Positions 41,725 to 48,346 of a stretch of DNA of 48,346 bases are shown here, one piece after another. Source of the DNA: Caldilineaceae bacterium SB0662_bin_25. Its GTDB lineage: Bacteria; Chloroflexota; Anaerolineae; Caldilineales; Caldilineaceae. The stretch's first letter is position 1. The number at the start of each line of letters is the position of its first letter. Below the pieces are notes generated by a model. That model saw nothing but the letters and a program-made list of their open reading frames with translations. It did not search any database and had not been told where the DNA came from. The position numbers and the translations under genes are program-made. The stretch is taken from positions 1-48,346 of the forward strand of contig VXOE01000034.1 in NCBI GenBank assembly GCA_009840225.1, given 5' to 3'.

Positions 41725-42978
41725 ATGAGGCAGGCCATATCCCTTATAGTTGTTGTCTGCGCCATAATTTTTCTGGTAACTTTGACAAGTGGATCAAAAG
41801 CGGTAATGGCTCATCATTCAAATGTAACCGCTTGTTACGCTGAGGCTTCGCAATGGTATTTTGATGTCGTGTTTGAGAATGGCAGTCGGGAAAAGAGTGG
41901 GCCTTATTCTCAATCAGCATGCAATTTTATCCGCGGAAACAAGATTCGGTCTTTAGAGCATACCGCGACGCCCTTGCCAACTCAGACGCCAACCGAAACT
42001 GCGACGGCGACGGTTACGCCCACGCCAACCGAGACGCCAACCCAAACGTCAACACCGACGCCAACCGAGACACCAACCGAGACGTCAACGCCGACGCCCA
42101 CACCCACGCCAAGCGGGACGTCAAGACCGACGTCAGCACCAACCAGGACGTCAACACCGACGCCCACGTCCACGACTCCACCCACGGCTGCGCCCAGGAC
42201 GCCATCCCCGGCTGAGCCCACGGCTGCGCCTGTACCCCCGGGGACAAGTTACTCTATCGGAACATGCTGGCCGGGCACCAGCGCCTGGTTCTTTAGCGTT
42301 ACAGACGGTGCAGGCCAAACAACACATCACGGGCCATACGCTGATCATGGCAGTTGCAACAGTGCCCGTACCCGGTTCATAAGCAACCTGTCGACGGCAA
42401 CGCCGACACCACCCTCCGCTACACCCACCGCAACGCCGGCACCGCCCGCGCCGCCCGCAGCAACGCCGGCGCCGCCCGCGGCCAGACCGACACCAGCGCC
42501 GGGTCAGGGGAATACGCCCAAGGCTACGCCGTCGCCAGCGCCGCCGCCGGCCTCTTCAAGTGGAAAAAAGTATGAAGTTCTGGAGTGCTTGCCGAACCAT
42601 GCCGGCCGGCCCCTGGCAATCTGTCCTAATGGCGACGTCTATCTGTTTGGCGCCCCATCATACAAGTTGACCATCTTCCCACACGGAACCTTGGTGGAAT
42701 CATCCTATGCCGATGGCAAGCCATACATCTTCTTCGTCAGAAATGGGCAGGCAGAACTGTTGGATGCGCCCGTCCCGCCTGCACCGGAATGTTTGCCTGC
42801 CCACGCAGGTCGCCCTTTGGCAGTCTGTCCGGATGGTGCGGTCTATCTGTTCGGCGCGCCGTCCTATGAGATGATTCCGCTGGCGGACGGGGGGATTAAG
42901 GTTGTGTCATCTTATGCCGATGGCAAGCCGTATGTCTTCATTCTGCGCGGCAATGCAGTCGAATTCATTCACTGGTAA
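41725..42978 (+). CDS. Secreted mosaic protein 1 with Thr/Pro linkers and repeated C-terminal domains
   Basis: 417 aa from ATG 41725 after GGGAGG. The signal peptide (about 1-30) ends VMAHH. A head domain (about 31-78; NVTACYAEASQWYFDVVFEN and SGPYSQSACNFIRG) precedes a TPTE-type linker (about 80-165). The middle domain (about 170-220; CWPGTSAWFFSVTDGAG, HGPYADHGSCNSAR) has the same C..W[FY]F..V...GPY...CN..R plan as the head. After a Pro/Ala linker come two copies of a roughly 62-aa domain (CLPNHAGRPLAICPNG ... DGKPYIFF; CLPAHAGRPLAVCPDG ... DGKPYVFILRG) ending FIHW. It is an extracellular modular protein. The promoter is shared with its paralogue at 44130. Function unknown. Confidence 0.75.
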   Translation: MRQAISLIVVVCAIIFLVTLTSGSKAVMAHHSNVTACYAEASQWYFDVVFENGSREKSGPYSQSACNFIRGNKIRSLEHTATPLPTQTPTETATATVTPTPTETPTQTSTPTPTETPTETSTPTPTPTPSGTSRPTSAPTRTSTPTPTSTTPPTAAPRTPSPAEPTAAPVPPGTSYSIGTCWPGTSAWFFSVTDGAGQTTHHGPYADHGSCNSARTRFISNLSTATPTPPSATPTATPAPPAPPAATPAPPAARPTPAPGQGNTPKATPSPAPPPASSSGKKYEVLECLPNHAGRPLAICPNGDVYLFGAPSYKLTIFPHGTLVESSYADGKPYIFFVRNGQAELLDAPVPPAPECLPAHAGRPLAVCPDGAVYLFGAPSYEMIPLADGGIKVVSSYADGKPYVFILRGNAVEFIHW

Positions 42979-43534
42979 ACATCGGGAAACGAGTCGCGCC
43001 GGTCTGTCGACATGACCGCCCCCACCTTACGCACAATATATCGGGATGTAACGGAAAGCAGGCGAATCTGGACGCGCCCCTCCGGCCCTGTTGCAAACCT
43101 GGCGCAATCTGTCCACCTTTGGCGCAGGGTCAATCCGTATGTCCCCAATGTAACAGAACGAATCAAACAGCTAACGAGACCGTGTTCTCCGCGCCCCTCC
43201 GCGGACAAAAAGCAGTTCTCCGTGCTCCTCCGTGCCCTCCGTGGACAAAAAAGCAGTTAGATGTTCTCCGCGTCCCTCCGCGGATCGACCGGTCTTGTCC
43301 AGCACAGGAATCAAACCGCAAATATCCCGAACAGGCAGGCAGGTCTTCCCTTCTTGTTCAATTCTGAACGACTTTGCTGATAACCCCGACACGTCAGATA
43401 ACACGCCGATTGAACAACCCTGAGACAAAGGCAATGTCCCCGTCTTGGGCTGGCGCCTTATGCGCTCTCTCGCGTAGTTGCAAATCTAGGGTTCTCTCGC
43501 CGTCCTGAATGCCTGCTGCCATACACCCAGCGGC
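42979..43534. other. Spacer between the duplicated units
   Basis: Contains the 60-bp 3' extension of unit 1, ctccgcg/ctccgtg repeats at 43183-43290, and otherwise unrecognised DNA. No gene supported. Confidence 0.35.
43183..43290 (+). repeat. ctccgcg/ctccgtg-type interspersed repeat block
   Basis: Three consecutive blocks ending ggacaaaaagcagtt, ggacaaaaaagcagtt and ggatcgacc, separating the two duplicated units. Confidence 0.7.
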
Positions 43535-43685
43535 CGGGAACGAAGCCCTACCCAACTCCGGTAGCAATCCCCCCGTCTCCACCCTATCCGCCAAGAACTG
43601 TTGCGACTGCTGTTGTCTGCAGTTACGTGTCGCAACACCGTCCGCACGCCCGGACGGAGACTGACTGCGCCAATATTGGCATATT

Positions 43686-43741
43686 ACTGGCACAAGTCGA
43701 GAGCGTAATGACACGCTGGTGTCATGCAGAAGCGGTATACT
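43686..43741 (+). promoter_or_regulatory. Promoter of the shared GGCACAA-N40-TATACT type
   Basis: ACTGGCACAA (43686-43695), 40 nt, TATACT (43736-43741). The spacer holds the perfect palindrome TGACAC-GCTG-GTGTCA (43709-43724), ending 11 nt before TATACT and so covering the -35 position. Confidence 0.7.
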
Positions 43742-43812
43742 TAGAGATTGGTAAATCCTGGATTGAGGTCTCCATGTGGTCCGTACAGGCCCGGGCATTG
43801 GAGGTAGCCGTC

Positions 43813-43878
43813 ATGAAGCAGACAAGAGCCGTAACGACAGGCTTAGCGGCCTCGAACTGGCGGCATCCGCTTTGGTAA
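43813..43878 (+). CDS. Possible 21-aa leader ORF, copy 2
   Basis: ATG 43813, 8 nt after GGAGG, opens 21 codons (MKQTRAVTTGLAASN, ending HPLW). The ribosome site is better than in copy 1. The gap to the next gene is 251 nt. Confidence 0.3.
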   Translation: MKQTRAVTTGLAASNWRHPLW

Positions 43879-44129
43879 AGCGCCTTTTCTGTCCTCTGAA
43901 ATACCGGGACGCAGAAGGCCGAGAGGAAGCGTCAGTACCAGGCGGGGATGAAGCCGAGCGCCAGGCAATTGGACAAACGTTTGAACGCCATGAAGCAGGC
44001 GTGTTTCCCTTGGATGTATGAACTGTTCAAATGGGCAGCACAGATGGCGATTCAAAATCTTGGCATAGCGTCAAAAATTTCTTTTCCCGGCGCGGGAAAT
44101 ATCCTCAACTTATAAAAAGGGGAAAAGAG

Positions 44130-45383
44130 ATGAAAAGGTTGTCCTGGGGGGCAGTTTTTTTGTGTTGCGTGATTCTTATAGGGTACTTGCGGAGTGATAC
44201 GAAAGTCGCTACAGCGCATCACGAAAGAGTAACTGCCTGTTTCAATTTACATGCAGAATGGTTCTTTGATATTTGGATTGATATTGCTGCTGGGAATAGG
44301 CAACGACAAGGCCCATTTATAAACGAAGCGACGTGCAATAATCAGCGAGACGGTGCAATACTTGCACTGGGCCATGACGCAGCGACGCATACGCGGACTC
44401 CGACGACCACGCCAACAGAAACTGCGACGGCGACAGATACGGCAACATCAACACCGACGCCCACACCGACACCCACGCCCACGCCAACCGAAACGCCAAC
44501 ACCGACGCCCACGCCAAGCGGGACGTCAAGACCGACGTCAGCACCAACCAGGACGTCAACACCGACGCCCACGTCCACGACTCCACCCACGGCTGCGCCC
44601 AGGACGCCATCCCCGGCTGAGCCCACGGCTGCGCCTGTACCCCCGGGGACAAGTTACTCTATCGGAACATGCTGGCCGGGCACCAGCGCCTGGTTCTTTA
44701 GCGTTACAGACGGTGCAGGCCAAACAACACATCACGGGCCATACGCTGATCATGGCAGTTGCAACAGTGCCCGTACCCGGTTCATAAGCAACCTGTCGAC
44801 GGCAACGCCGACACCACCCTCCGCTACACCCACCGCAACGCCGGCACCGCCCGCGCCGCCCGCAGCAACGCCGGCGCCGCCCGCGGCCAGACCGACACCA
44901 GCGCCGGGTCAGGGGAATACGCCCAAGGCTACGCCGTCGCCAGCGCCGCCGCCGGCCTCTTCAAGTGGAAAAAAGTATGAAGTTCTGGAGTGCTTGCCGA
45001 ACCATGCCGGCCGGCCCCTGGCAATCTGTCCTAATGGCGACGTCTATCTGTTTGGCGCCCCATCATACAAGTTGACCATCTTCCCACACGGAACCTTGGT
45101 GGAATCATCCTATGCCGATGGCAAGCCATACATCTTCTTCGTCAGAAATGGGCAGGCAGAACTGTTGGATGCGCCCGTCCCGCCTGCACCGGAATGTTTG
45201 CCTGCCCACGCAGGTCGCCCTTTGGCAGTCTGTCCGGATGGTGCGGTCTATCTGTTCGGCGCGCCGTCCTATGAGATGATTCCGCTGGCGGACGGGGGGA
45301 TTAAGGTTGTGTCATCCTATGCCGATGGCAAGCCGTATGTCTTCATCTTGCGCGGCAATGCAGTCGAATTCATTCACTGGTAA
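44130..45383 (+). CDS. Secreted mosaic protein 2 with the same tail as protein 1
   Basis: 417 aa from ATG 44130, 6 nt after AAGGGGAAAAG; the longer open frame from 44031 lacks a signal-like start. The signal peptide ends VATAHH. The head domain (about 33-85; RVTACFNLHAEWFFDIWIDI, RQGPFINEATCNNQRD) follows the same C..WFF...GP...CN..R pattern as protein 1 but is largely different in sequence. From about residue 130 (SGTSRPTSAPTRTS) to the end the two proteins are identical, and the DNA differs at about two positions. This suggests recent gene conversion of the tail or diversifying replacement of the head. Exported; function unknown. Confidence 0.75.
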   Translation: MKRLSWGAVFLCCVILIGYLRSDTKVATAHHERVTACFNLHAEWFFDIWIDIAAGNRQRQGPFINEATCNNQRDGAILALGHDAATHTRTPTTTPTETATATDTATSTPTPTPTPTPTPTETPTPTPTPSGTSRPTSAPTRTSTPTPTSTTPPTAAPRTPSPAEPTAAPVPPGTSYSIGTCWPGTSAWFFSVTDGAGQTTHHGPYADHGSCNSARTRFISNLSTATPTPPSATPTATPAPPAPPAATPAPPAARPTPAPGQGNTPKATPSPAPPPASSSGKKYEVLECLPNHAGRPLAICPNGDVYLFGAPSYKLTIFPHGTLVESSYADGKPYIFFVRNGQAELLDAPVPPAPECLPAHAGRPLAVCPDGAVYLFGAPSYEMIPLADGGIKVVSSYADGKPYVFILRGNAVEFIHW

Positions 45384-45532
45384 ACACCGGGAAACGAGTC
45401 GCGTCGGTCCGTCGGCATGACCGCCCCCACCTTGCGCACAATGAACGGCCAGGAACGGTAGAAGTAGGGCGGGACGGACATCGATGTCCGTCCCGCCTGC
45501 CGCGCGCATAACCGTAAGGAGGAGATGAAGCG

Positions 45533-45895
45533 ATGGGAAAGCTTGTCCGACCCGTAATCTTCAACATAATCACAATCGCCGCCCTGCTGTTTGCCCTGGT
45601 CCAGATGCTGATCGTCGCCCCGGGGCGCACGACGCCAACAACGACTGAGGCCGTTCAGCTGCTTGCAGAGCTCGCCCAGGAGAGTGACGCCGTGGACCAA
45701 ACCTTGGGCGTGCGTCTCGCGACCGATCAGGAGCGGCGCCGGTGGTTCAGCAACAGCATGATCGTCACCATGGCCGTCGCAATTCTGGCCAATCTCATCG
45801 CCAACCATCTCGGCCGCGGGAGGCAGAGGATGAACGTTGCCAGGATTCGCCGGCTGGAAGAGGAGCTGCACGAACTGCAGTCAAGGAGGTCCTGA
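45533..45895 (+). CDS. Small two-TM membrane protein, copy 1
   Basis: 120 aa from ATG 45533 after AAGGAGGAG. Two hydrophobic segments: VIFNIITIAALLFALVQMLI (about 8-27) and NSMIVTMAVAILANLIANHL (about 73-92). They flank an acidic outer loop with an amphipathic helix (TEAVQLLAELAQESDAVDQT). The C-terminal cytoplasmic coiled coil (IRRLEEELHELQSRR) is short. A paralogue starts 2 nt downstream, so the two may form a hetero-complex. The family is not recognised. Confidence 0.7.
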   Translation: MGKLVRPVIFNIITIAALLFALVQMLIVAPGRTTPTTTEAVQLLAELAQESDAVDQTLGVRLATDQERRRWFSNSMIVTMAVAILANLIANHLGRGRQRMNVARIRRLEEELHELQSRRS

Positions 45896-45896
45896 A

Positions 45897-46247
45897 GTGA
45901 AGGGCAGACTTTCCCAACCCGTACTGTTCAACCTGATAACGATCGCGGCAATGCTGTTCTCACTCTTCCAGTTGGTGGCCGTGTCGCAAAGAACCGCAAC
46001 CACTGAGGTCATCGACCTGTTTGAGGAGCTTGCCGCAGAGGGCGCCATTGAGGATGCAACGCTCAGCCTGCGTCTCGCCGCCGAGCAGGACCAGCGCCTG
46101 GGCCTGGCCAACTATATCCTGGCCACGCTGCTGATCGCGATCCTGGCCAACGTTGTCGCAAACTATATCGGCAGAGGAAGACATCACGAGAATACCGCAC
46201 GAATTCGTGAGCTGGAGGCGGAGATACGCGGAATGCGAGGGAGTTAG
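45897..46247 (+). CDS. Small two-TM membrane protein, copy 2
   Basis: 116 aa from GTG 45897, following AAGGAGG at the end of copy 1. The plan is the same: first membrane segment VLFNLITIAAMLFSLFQLVA, outer helix VIDLFEELAAEGAIEDATLS, second segment YILATLLIAILANVVANYIG, and a C-terminal coiled coil (TARIRELEAEIRGMRG). Clear tandem duplication with copy 1, tightly spaced for coupled translation. No enzyme motif. Perhaps a small membrane assembly linked to the secreted proteins upstream, but this is only a neighbourhood inference. Confidence 0.7.
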   Translation: MKGRLSQPVLFNLITIAAMLFSLFQLVAVSQRTATTEVIDLFEELAAEGAIEDATLSLRLAAEQDQRLGLANYILATLLIAILANVVANYIGRGRHHENTARIRELEAEIRGMRGS

Positions 46248-46339
46248 CGCCTTCGACCCGAACCGGACCGATCACATTCCTTAGCTCATGGGCCAGTTTT
46301 TGCGCCCGCTTCAACCTGGTCTCGACGAAAAGACGCATG

Positions 46340-46681
46340 TCATTCCTCGTTTATCAGTCTCTCAACCTCCTGACTCAACAGTGGCAAGTTCGTCTCAACC
46401 ACATCCCACACCAGCCCGTCGTCCACATCGGCGTATCCGTGTATCAGGATATTGCGGAAGGCGATAATGCGTCGAAAGTTGGTGATGCGCGCTGCCAGTT
46501 CCTCATCAAGCCGCGCGAGTTGAGAAATCGCCTCGCCAATGATCTCAAATTGGCGCTCTACAGCCGCTCTCAGCATGGCGTCACGTTGGTAATCAGCGAA
46601 TGTCTTTCCGGCCAGAAACTCAGCCAACCGGTCCGCTGCGCTGCGAATATCAAACAGGTACTTCTTGGCCTCAAGCCGCAT
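46340..46681 (-). CDS. hepT: HepT-family RNase toxin
   Basis: 113 aa from ATG 46681 (MRLEAKKYLFDIRSAADRL); the frame is open further upstream but overlaps mntA there. It shows the DUF86/HepT pattern: FLAGKTFADYQRDAMLRAAV, ERQFEIIGEAISQLARLDEE and the active-site R-x4-H-x-Y (AFRNILIHGY). HepT is a HEPN RNase neutralised when its MntA partner AMPylates the tyrosine of this motif. The catalytic residues and the tyrosine are present, and mntA lies directly upstream with an 11-nt overlap. Confidence 0.92.
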   Translation of the reverse strand: MRLEAKKYLFDIRSAADRLAEFLAGKTFADYQRDAMLRAAVERQFEIIGEAISQLARLDEELAARITNFRRIIAFRNILIHGYADVDDGLVWDVVETNLPLLSQEVERLINEE

Positions 46682-46979
46682 AAAGCAATGTCCTGGTCTC
46701 TTCGACGCGCTGCCGGAAGAAGGGATTCCGAACTGCCGAGTCGACAACAAGGTCAACAGGACCTTCGAACAGCATTTCCAGAGCCTCCAGCAGCCCGAAA
46801 TAGGCATCGGCATACGCACCCGCGGGCAACGGCTGGAACTCGACCAGAAAGTCCAGATCGTTGGTCTCCTTTCTCTGGTCGCCTGAGGCGGCTGAGCCGA
46901 ACAGGTCCAGCCGTTTCACATGGTAGAGTACGCAGAGCTGTTCCAGATCGGAAGCTCGCTCCGAGACGGCCGCTATCAT
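46671..46979 (-). CDS. mntA: MntA-family nucleotidyltransferase antitoxin
   Basis: 102 aa from ATG 46979. The core motif KRLDLFGSAASGDQRKETND with LDFLVEF gives GS-x10-DxD. The third acidic residue is in GPVDLVVDSAVRNP. MntA AMPylates and silences HepT. The order mntA-hepT with overlap is standard. This is the second MNT/HEPN-type module in the window, from a different branch than 38061-38772. Confidence 0.9.
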   Translation of the reverse strand: MIAAVSERASDLEQLCVLYHVKRLDLFGSAASGDQRKETNDLDFLVEFQPLPAGAYADAYFGLLEALEMLFEGPVDLVVDSAVRNPFFRQRVEETRTLLYAA

Positions 46980-47074
46980 CAGTCTCTCTCCTCCAAGCTA
47001 CTCTTGCTGGGCGCAAACTGCCGCCGCACCTCCCCGCTGCCTGCCAGCTGCGACAGCAGCCGGTTATCGATCGG

Positions 47075-47239
47075 TCACGAGCGTGATGCCGCGTCCATGC
47101 TCTCGCGCAGCGCGTCGGCCATGCGCCGCGGCGCAACTCCGGAGTCGGCAACATGCGTATCGCCCACCGAACCGGAGCCCGGGCTGAAACCTATCCGTTT
47201 CCGCCTCGCCGCCGACCTCTTCCGTCGCGTTGAGGCCAT
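47075..47239 (-). CDS. Possible small basic protein
   Basis: 54 aa from ATG 47239, 8 nt after a perfect AGGAGG. It begins with a basic stretch (MASTRRKRSAARRKR) and ends PRRMADALRESMDAASRS. No family is recognised. The strong ribosome site is the main support, and the composition could also be chance in GC-rich DNA. Confidence 0.3.
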   Translation of the reverse strand: MASTRRKRSAARRKRIGFSPGSGSVGDTHVADSGVAPRRMADALRESMDAASRS

Positions 47240-47674
47240 AACCAGCTTCCTCCTGCACCCAGTCGTCGAATGGTCTTGAAAACTACCAAAGAATAGGCCC
47301 CTTGCCATGGAATAGTCAACTCTTGGTTCCTTTTTGGGTTTTGTGGCCGCGGTTGCGGCTGGGCGTGGCACCCTGCGGCCCGCGATTTTCAGATTTCGCG
47401 GTTGAACCCGCGTCCCCCCCCGCCGCTCTCCCACATTCCTAGCCGTACACCTCCCAACTGCCACCCTCAAGGAGGCGCTCACGACGCCATTTCCGCGCCA
47501 AAACGCCTCCACAAAACCGGTAGCCCCGACCCATCTACAGTGCCGGCGCCATAGCTTCTACGCGCTCGGGTGTCTAGGGCCTGTGGTCGTCTGTCCCAAC
47601 AACGACTTGCGGGGGCAAAGTGCGATCGATCAGCGAACGGCTGTGCAGCTGCACACAGAAACCCCGCTACGCCC

Positions 47675-47795
47675 TTGGTGTTCTCCGCGCCCTTTCGCGG
47701 ATCAAAAGCAGTCAGATCTTCTCCGCGCCCCTCCGCGTCCTCCGCGGACAAAAAGACGTTCTTCGCGCCCCTTCGCGTGACTTCGCGGATCAATT
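47675..47795 (+). repeat. ctccgcg/cttcgcg-type interspersed repeat block
   Basis: Three blocks ending ggatcaaaagcagtc, ggacaaaaagacg and ggatcaattgg. The same preceding words (gctgcacacagaaa...ccgctacgccctt) occur before the short repeat at about 40460-40510, so a longer unit is shared. Confidence 0.7.
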
Positions 47796-48017
47796 GGTTT
47801 TGTCTACTCCAACATTCAAGCAAGAAACAGGGTCCGAACACCGGCCCCCTGCATTGCCGACGCGGCTGCGCTGACAGAGCCCCGCTGCAGGGCGTAGGAA
47901 CGGCAGAAGACTCTCTCAGGCGCTGCAAAGGTCAAAATATACCTGAAAGCCCAAAAAGGCGCTCAGAACGGCTCTGCCAGGCATCCTTGACGTCAGCCGG
48001 ACCCAGATTGACGCGAT

Positions 48018-48073
48018 ATTGGCACAAGAAAAACCTGAAATGACATAAAAATGTCATGCCAAGGATGTATACT
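48018..48073 (+). promoter_or_regulatory. Promoter of the shared GGCACAA-N40-TATACT type
   Basis: ATTGGCACAA (48018-48027), 40 nt, TATACT (48068-48073). The palindrome TGACAT-AAAA-ATGTCA (48041-48056) is perfect and sits at the same offset as at 43709. It drives the last gene of the window. Confidence 0.7.
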
Positions 48074-48238
48074 GCAGAACTGTAGAGGTGTTCCCTGGAC
48101 GTACTGCCGCTGTCGCATGGCTGTGCGTTTCAGCCTGTCAGGACGGATGGTTTGGCGTCTCGCTGAATCCAGGCGGTCTGCACGGCGTGCAGATGCCGGA
48201 CAGTCTTCCCCTTCCCCCATCGCTCGCGAGGACCGATC

Positions 48239-48346
48239 ATGAAGCCGCTGCACGCCATTAACCGCATAAAACCTTTCCTGCTCTCGGCGCTCTTCGCCGT
48301 CCTCACCGCGCCGCTCCTGCCGGGCGGGCATGCCCGGGCACAGCAA
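48239..48346 (+). CDS. Secreted protein, N-terminus only (runs off the window)
   Basis: ATG 48239 opens 36 codons to the window end: a basic start (MKPLHAINRIK), a hydrophobic core (FLLSALFAVLTAPLLPG) and a likely signal-peptidase site (ARAQQ). The gene lies about 165 bp after a promoter of the shared type that also precedes the two mosaic secreted proteins, so it may belong to the same exported group. Confidence 0.6.
   Translation, partial: MKPLHAINRIKPFLLSALFAVLTAPLLPGGHARAQQ

Larger units (their letters stand above)
41225..43037 (+). repeat. Tandem duplication, unit 1
   Basis: About 1.8 kb homologous to 43535-45443. Identity is moderate in the upstream part, low across the first 115 codons of the gene, and almost complete (about two differences in 860 bp) from 42113 to 42975. 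It then continues about 60 bp past the stop codon. Confidence 0.85.
43535..45443 (+). repeat. Tandem duplication, unit 2
   Basis: Second unit of the duplication described at 41225-43037. Compared with unit 1 it carries about 100 bp extra between the leader ORF and the main gene, and a different gene head. Confidence 0.85.
46980..48017. other. Gene-poor region before the last promoter
   Basis: Apart from a possible 54-codon frame (47075-47239, minus) and ctccgcg repeats (about 47675-47795), no gene is supported. Long C-rich tracts occur near 47413. Confidence 0.35.

Noticed and set aside
41960-42200. Tandem acgccaaccgagacg-type DNA repeats that look like iterons or a CRISPR-like array
   Set aside because: They encode a Thr/Pro/Glu linker in frame, vary in length without palindromic arms, and have no spacer structure.
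48018-48040. Sigma-54 type -24/-12 promoter suggested by TGGCAC
   Set aside because: No TTGC-like -12 element follows at the required 5-nt spacing in any of the four copies; TATACT at 40 nt fits a sigma70-type -10.

Overview
The window looks like an accessory region of a high-GC bacterial chromosome, probably a Chloroflexota relative (Anaerolineae/Caldilineae-like). That placement is an inference from a one-polypeptide kinase/receiver/winged-helix regulator, a dense set of small toxin-antitoxin-like pairs, and many short GC-rich interspersed repeats. No rRNA, tRNA or CRISPR array is visible.

Layout. (1) 1-8.6 kb: the start of a leftward tyrosine recombinase, a decayed dehydrogenase, a lipoprotein with Cache-like domains, several small secreted proteins (some disrupted), and an 804-aa hybrid sensor kinase with its own DNA-binding output. 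(2) 8.8-12.5 kb: an orphan periplasmic binding lipoprotein, an alpha/beta hydrolase and a HigA antitoxin whose HigB toxin has lost its N-terminus. All lie among composite palindromic and 'ctccgcg' repeats. (3) 12.8-31.2 kb: a type I restriction-modification locus stretched by insertions. hsdM comes first, followed by a RusA-like gene, two tandem nuclease-HEPN genes, an HNH-protein/short-Argonaute pair, a Ymh-family gene and hsdS. After these come a DarG fragment, an IS5-family element, an AlbA-type ATP-binding protein, a replication-initiator-like gene with iterons inside its coding sequence, small TA-type operons, and finally hsdR. (4) 31.2-35 kb: a plasmid-like replication block on the minus strand (RecA-fold ATPase, large unknown protein, four 22-bp-spaced iterons, truncated Toprim primase). 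(5) 35-41 kb: a thiamine-diphosphate enzyme, a broken HicB, an MNT/HEPN pair, a second initiator-like gene with internal iterons, and a beheaded PIN toxin with its partner. (6) 41-48.3 kb: a tandem duplication encoding two 417-aa secreted mosaic proteins with different heads and almost identical tails, two small membrane proteins, a HepT/MntA pair, and the start of a secreted protein.

How the parts fit. The centre is a layered defence island. The restriction system is the high-GC frame. The HNH/short-Argonaute operon inside it is much more AT-rich and has its own promoter with a palindrome, so it was probably acquired separately. By analogy with other short-Argonaute systems, guide-directed recognition of invading nucleic acid by the inactive Argonaute would switch on the HNH partner.

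Two further patterns stand out. Four promoters share a GGCACAA element exactly 40 nt upstream of TATACT, with a palindrome at a fixed place between them. Several genes also end abruptly where an interspersed repeat begins, suggesting that the repeats mark recombination or deletion junctions.
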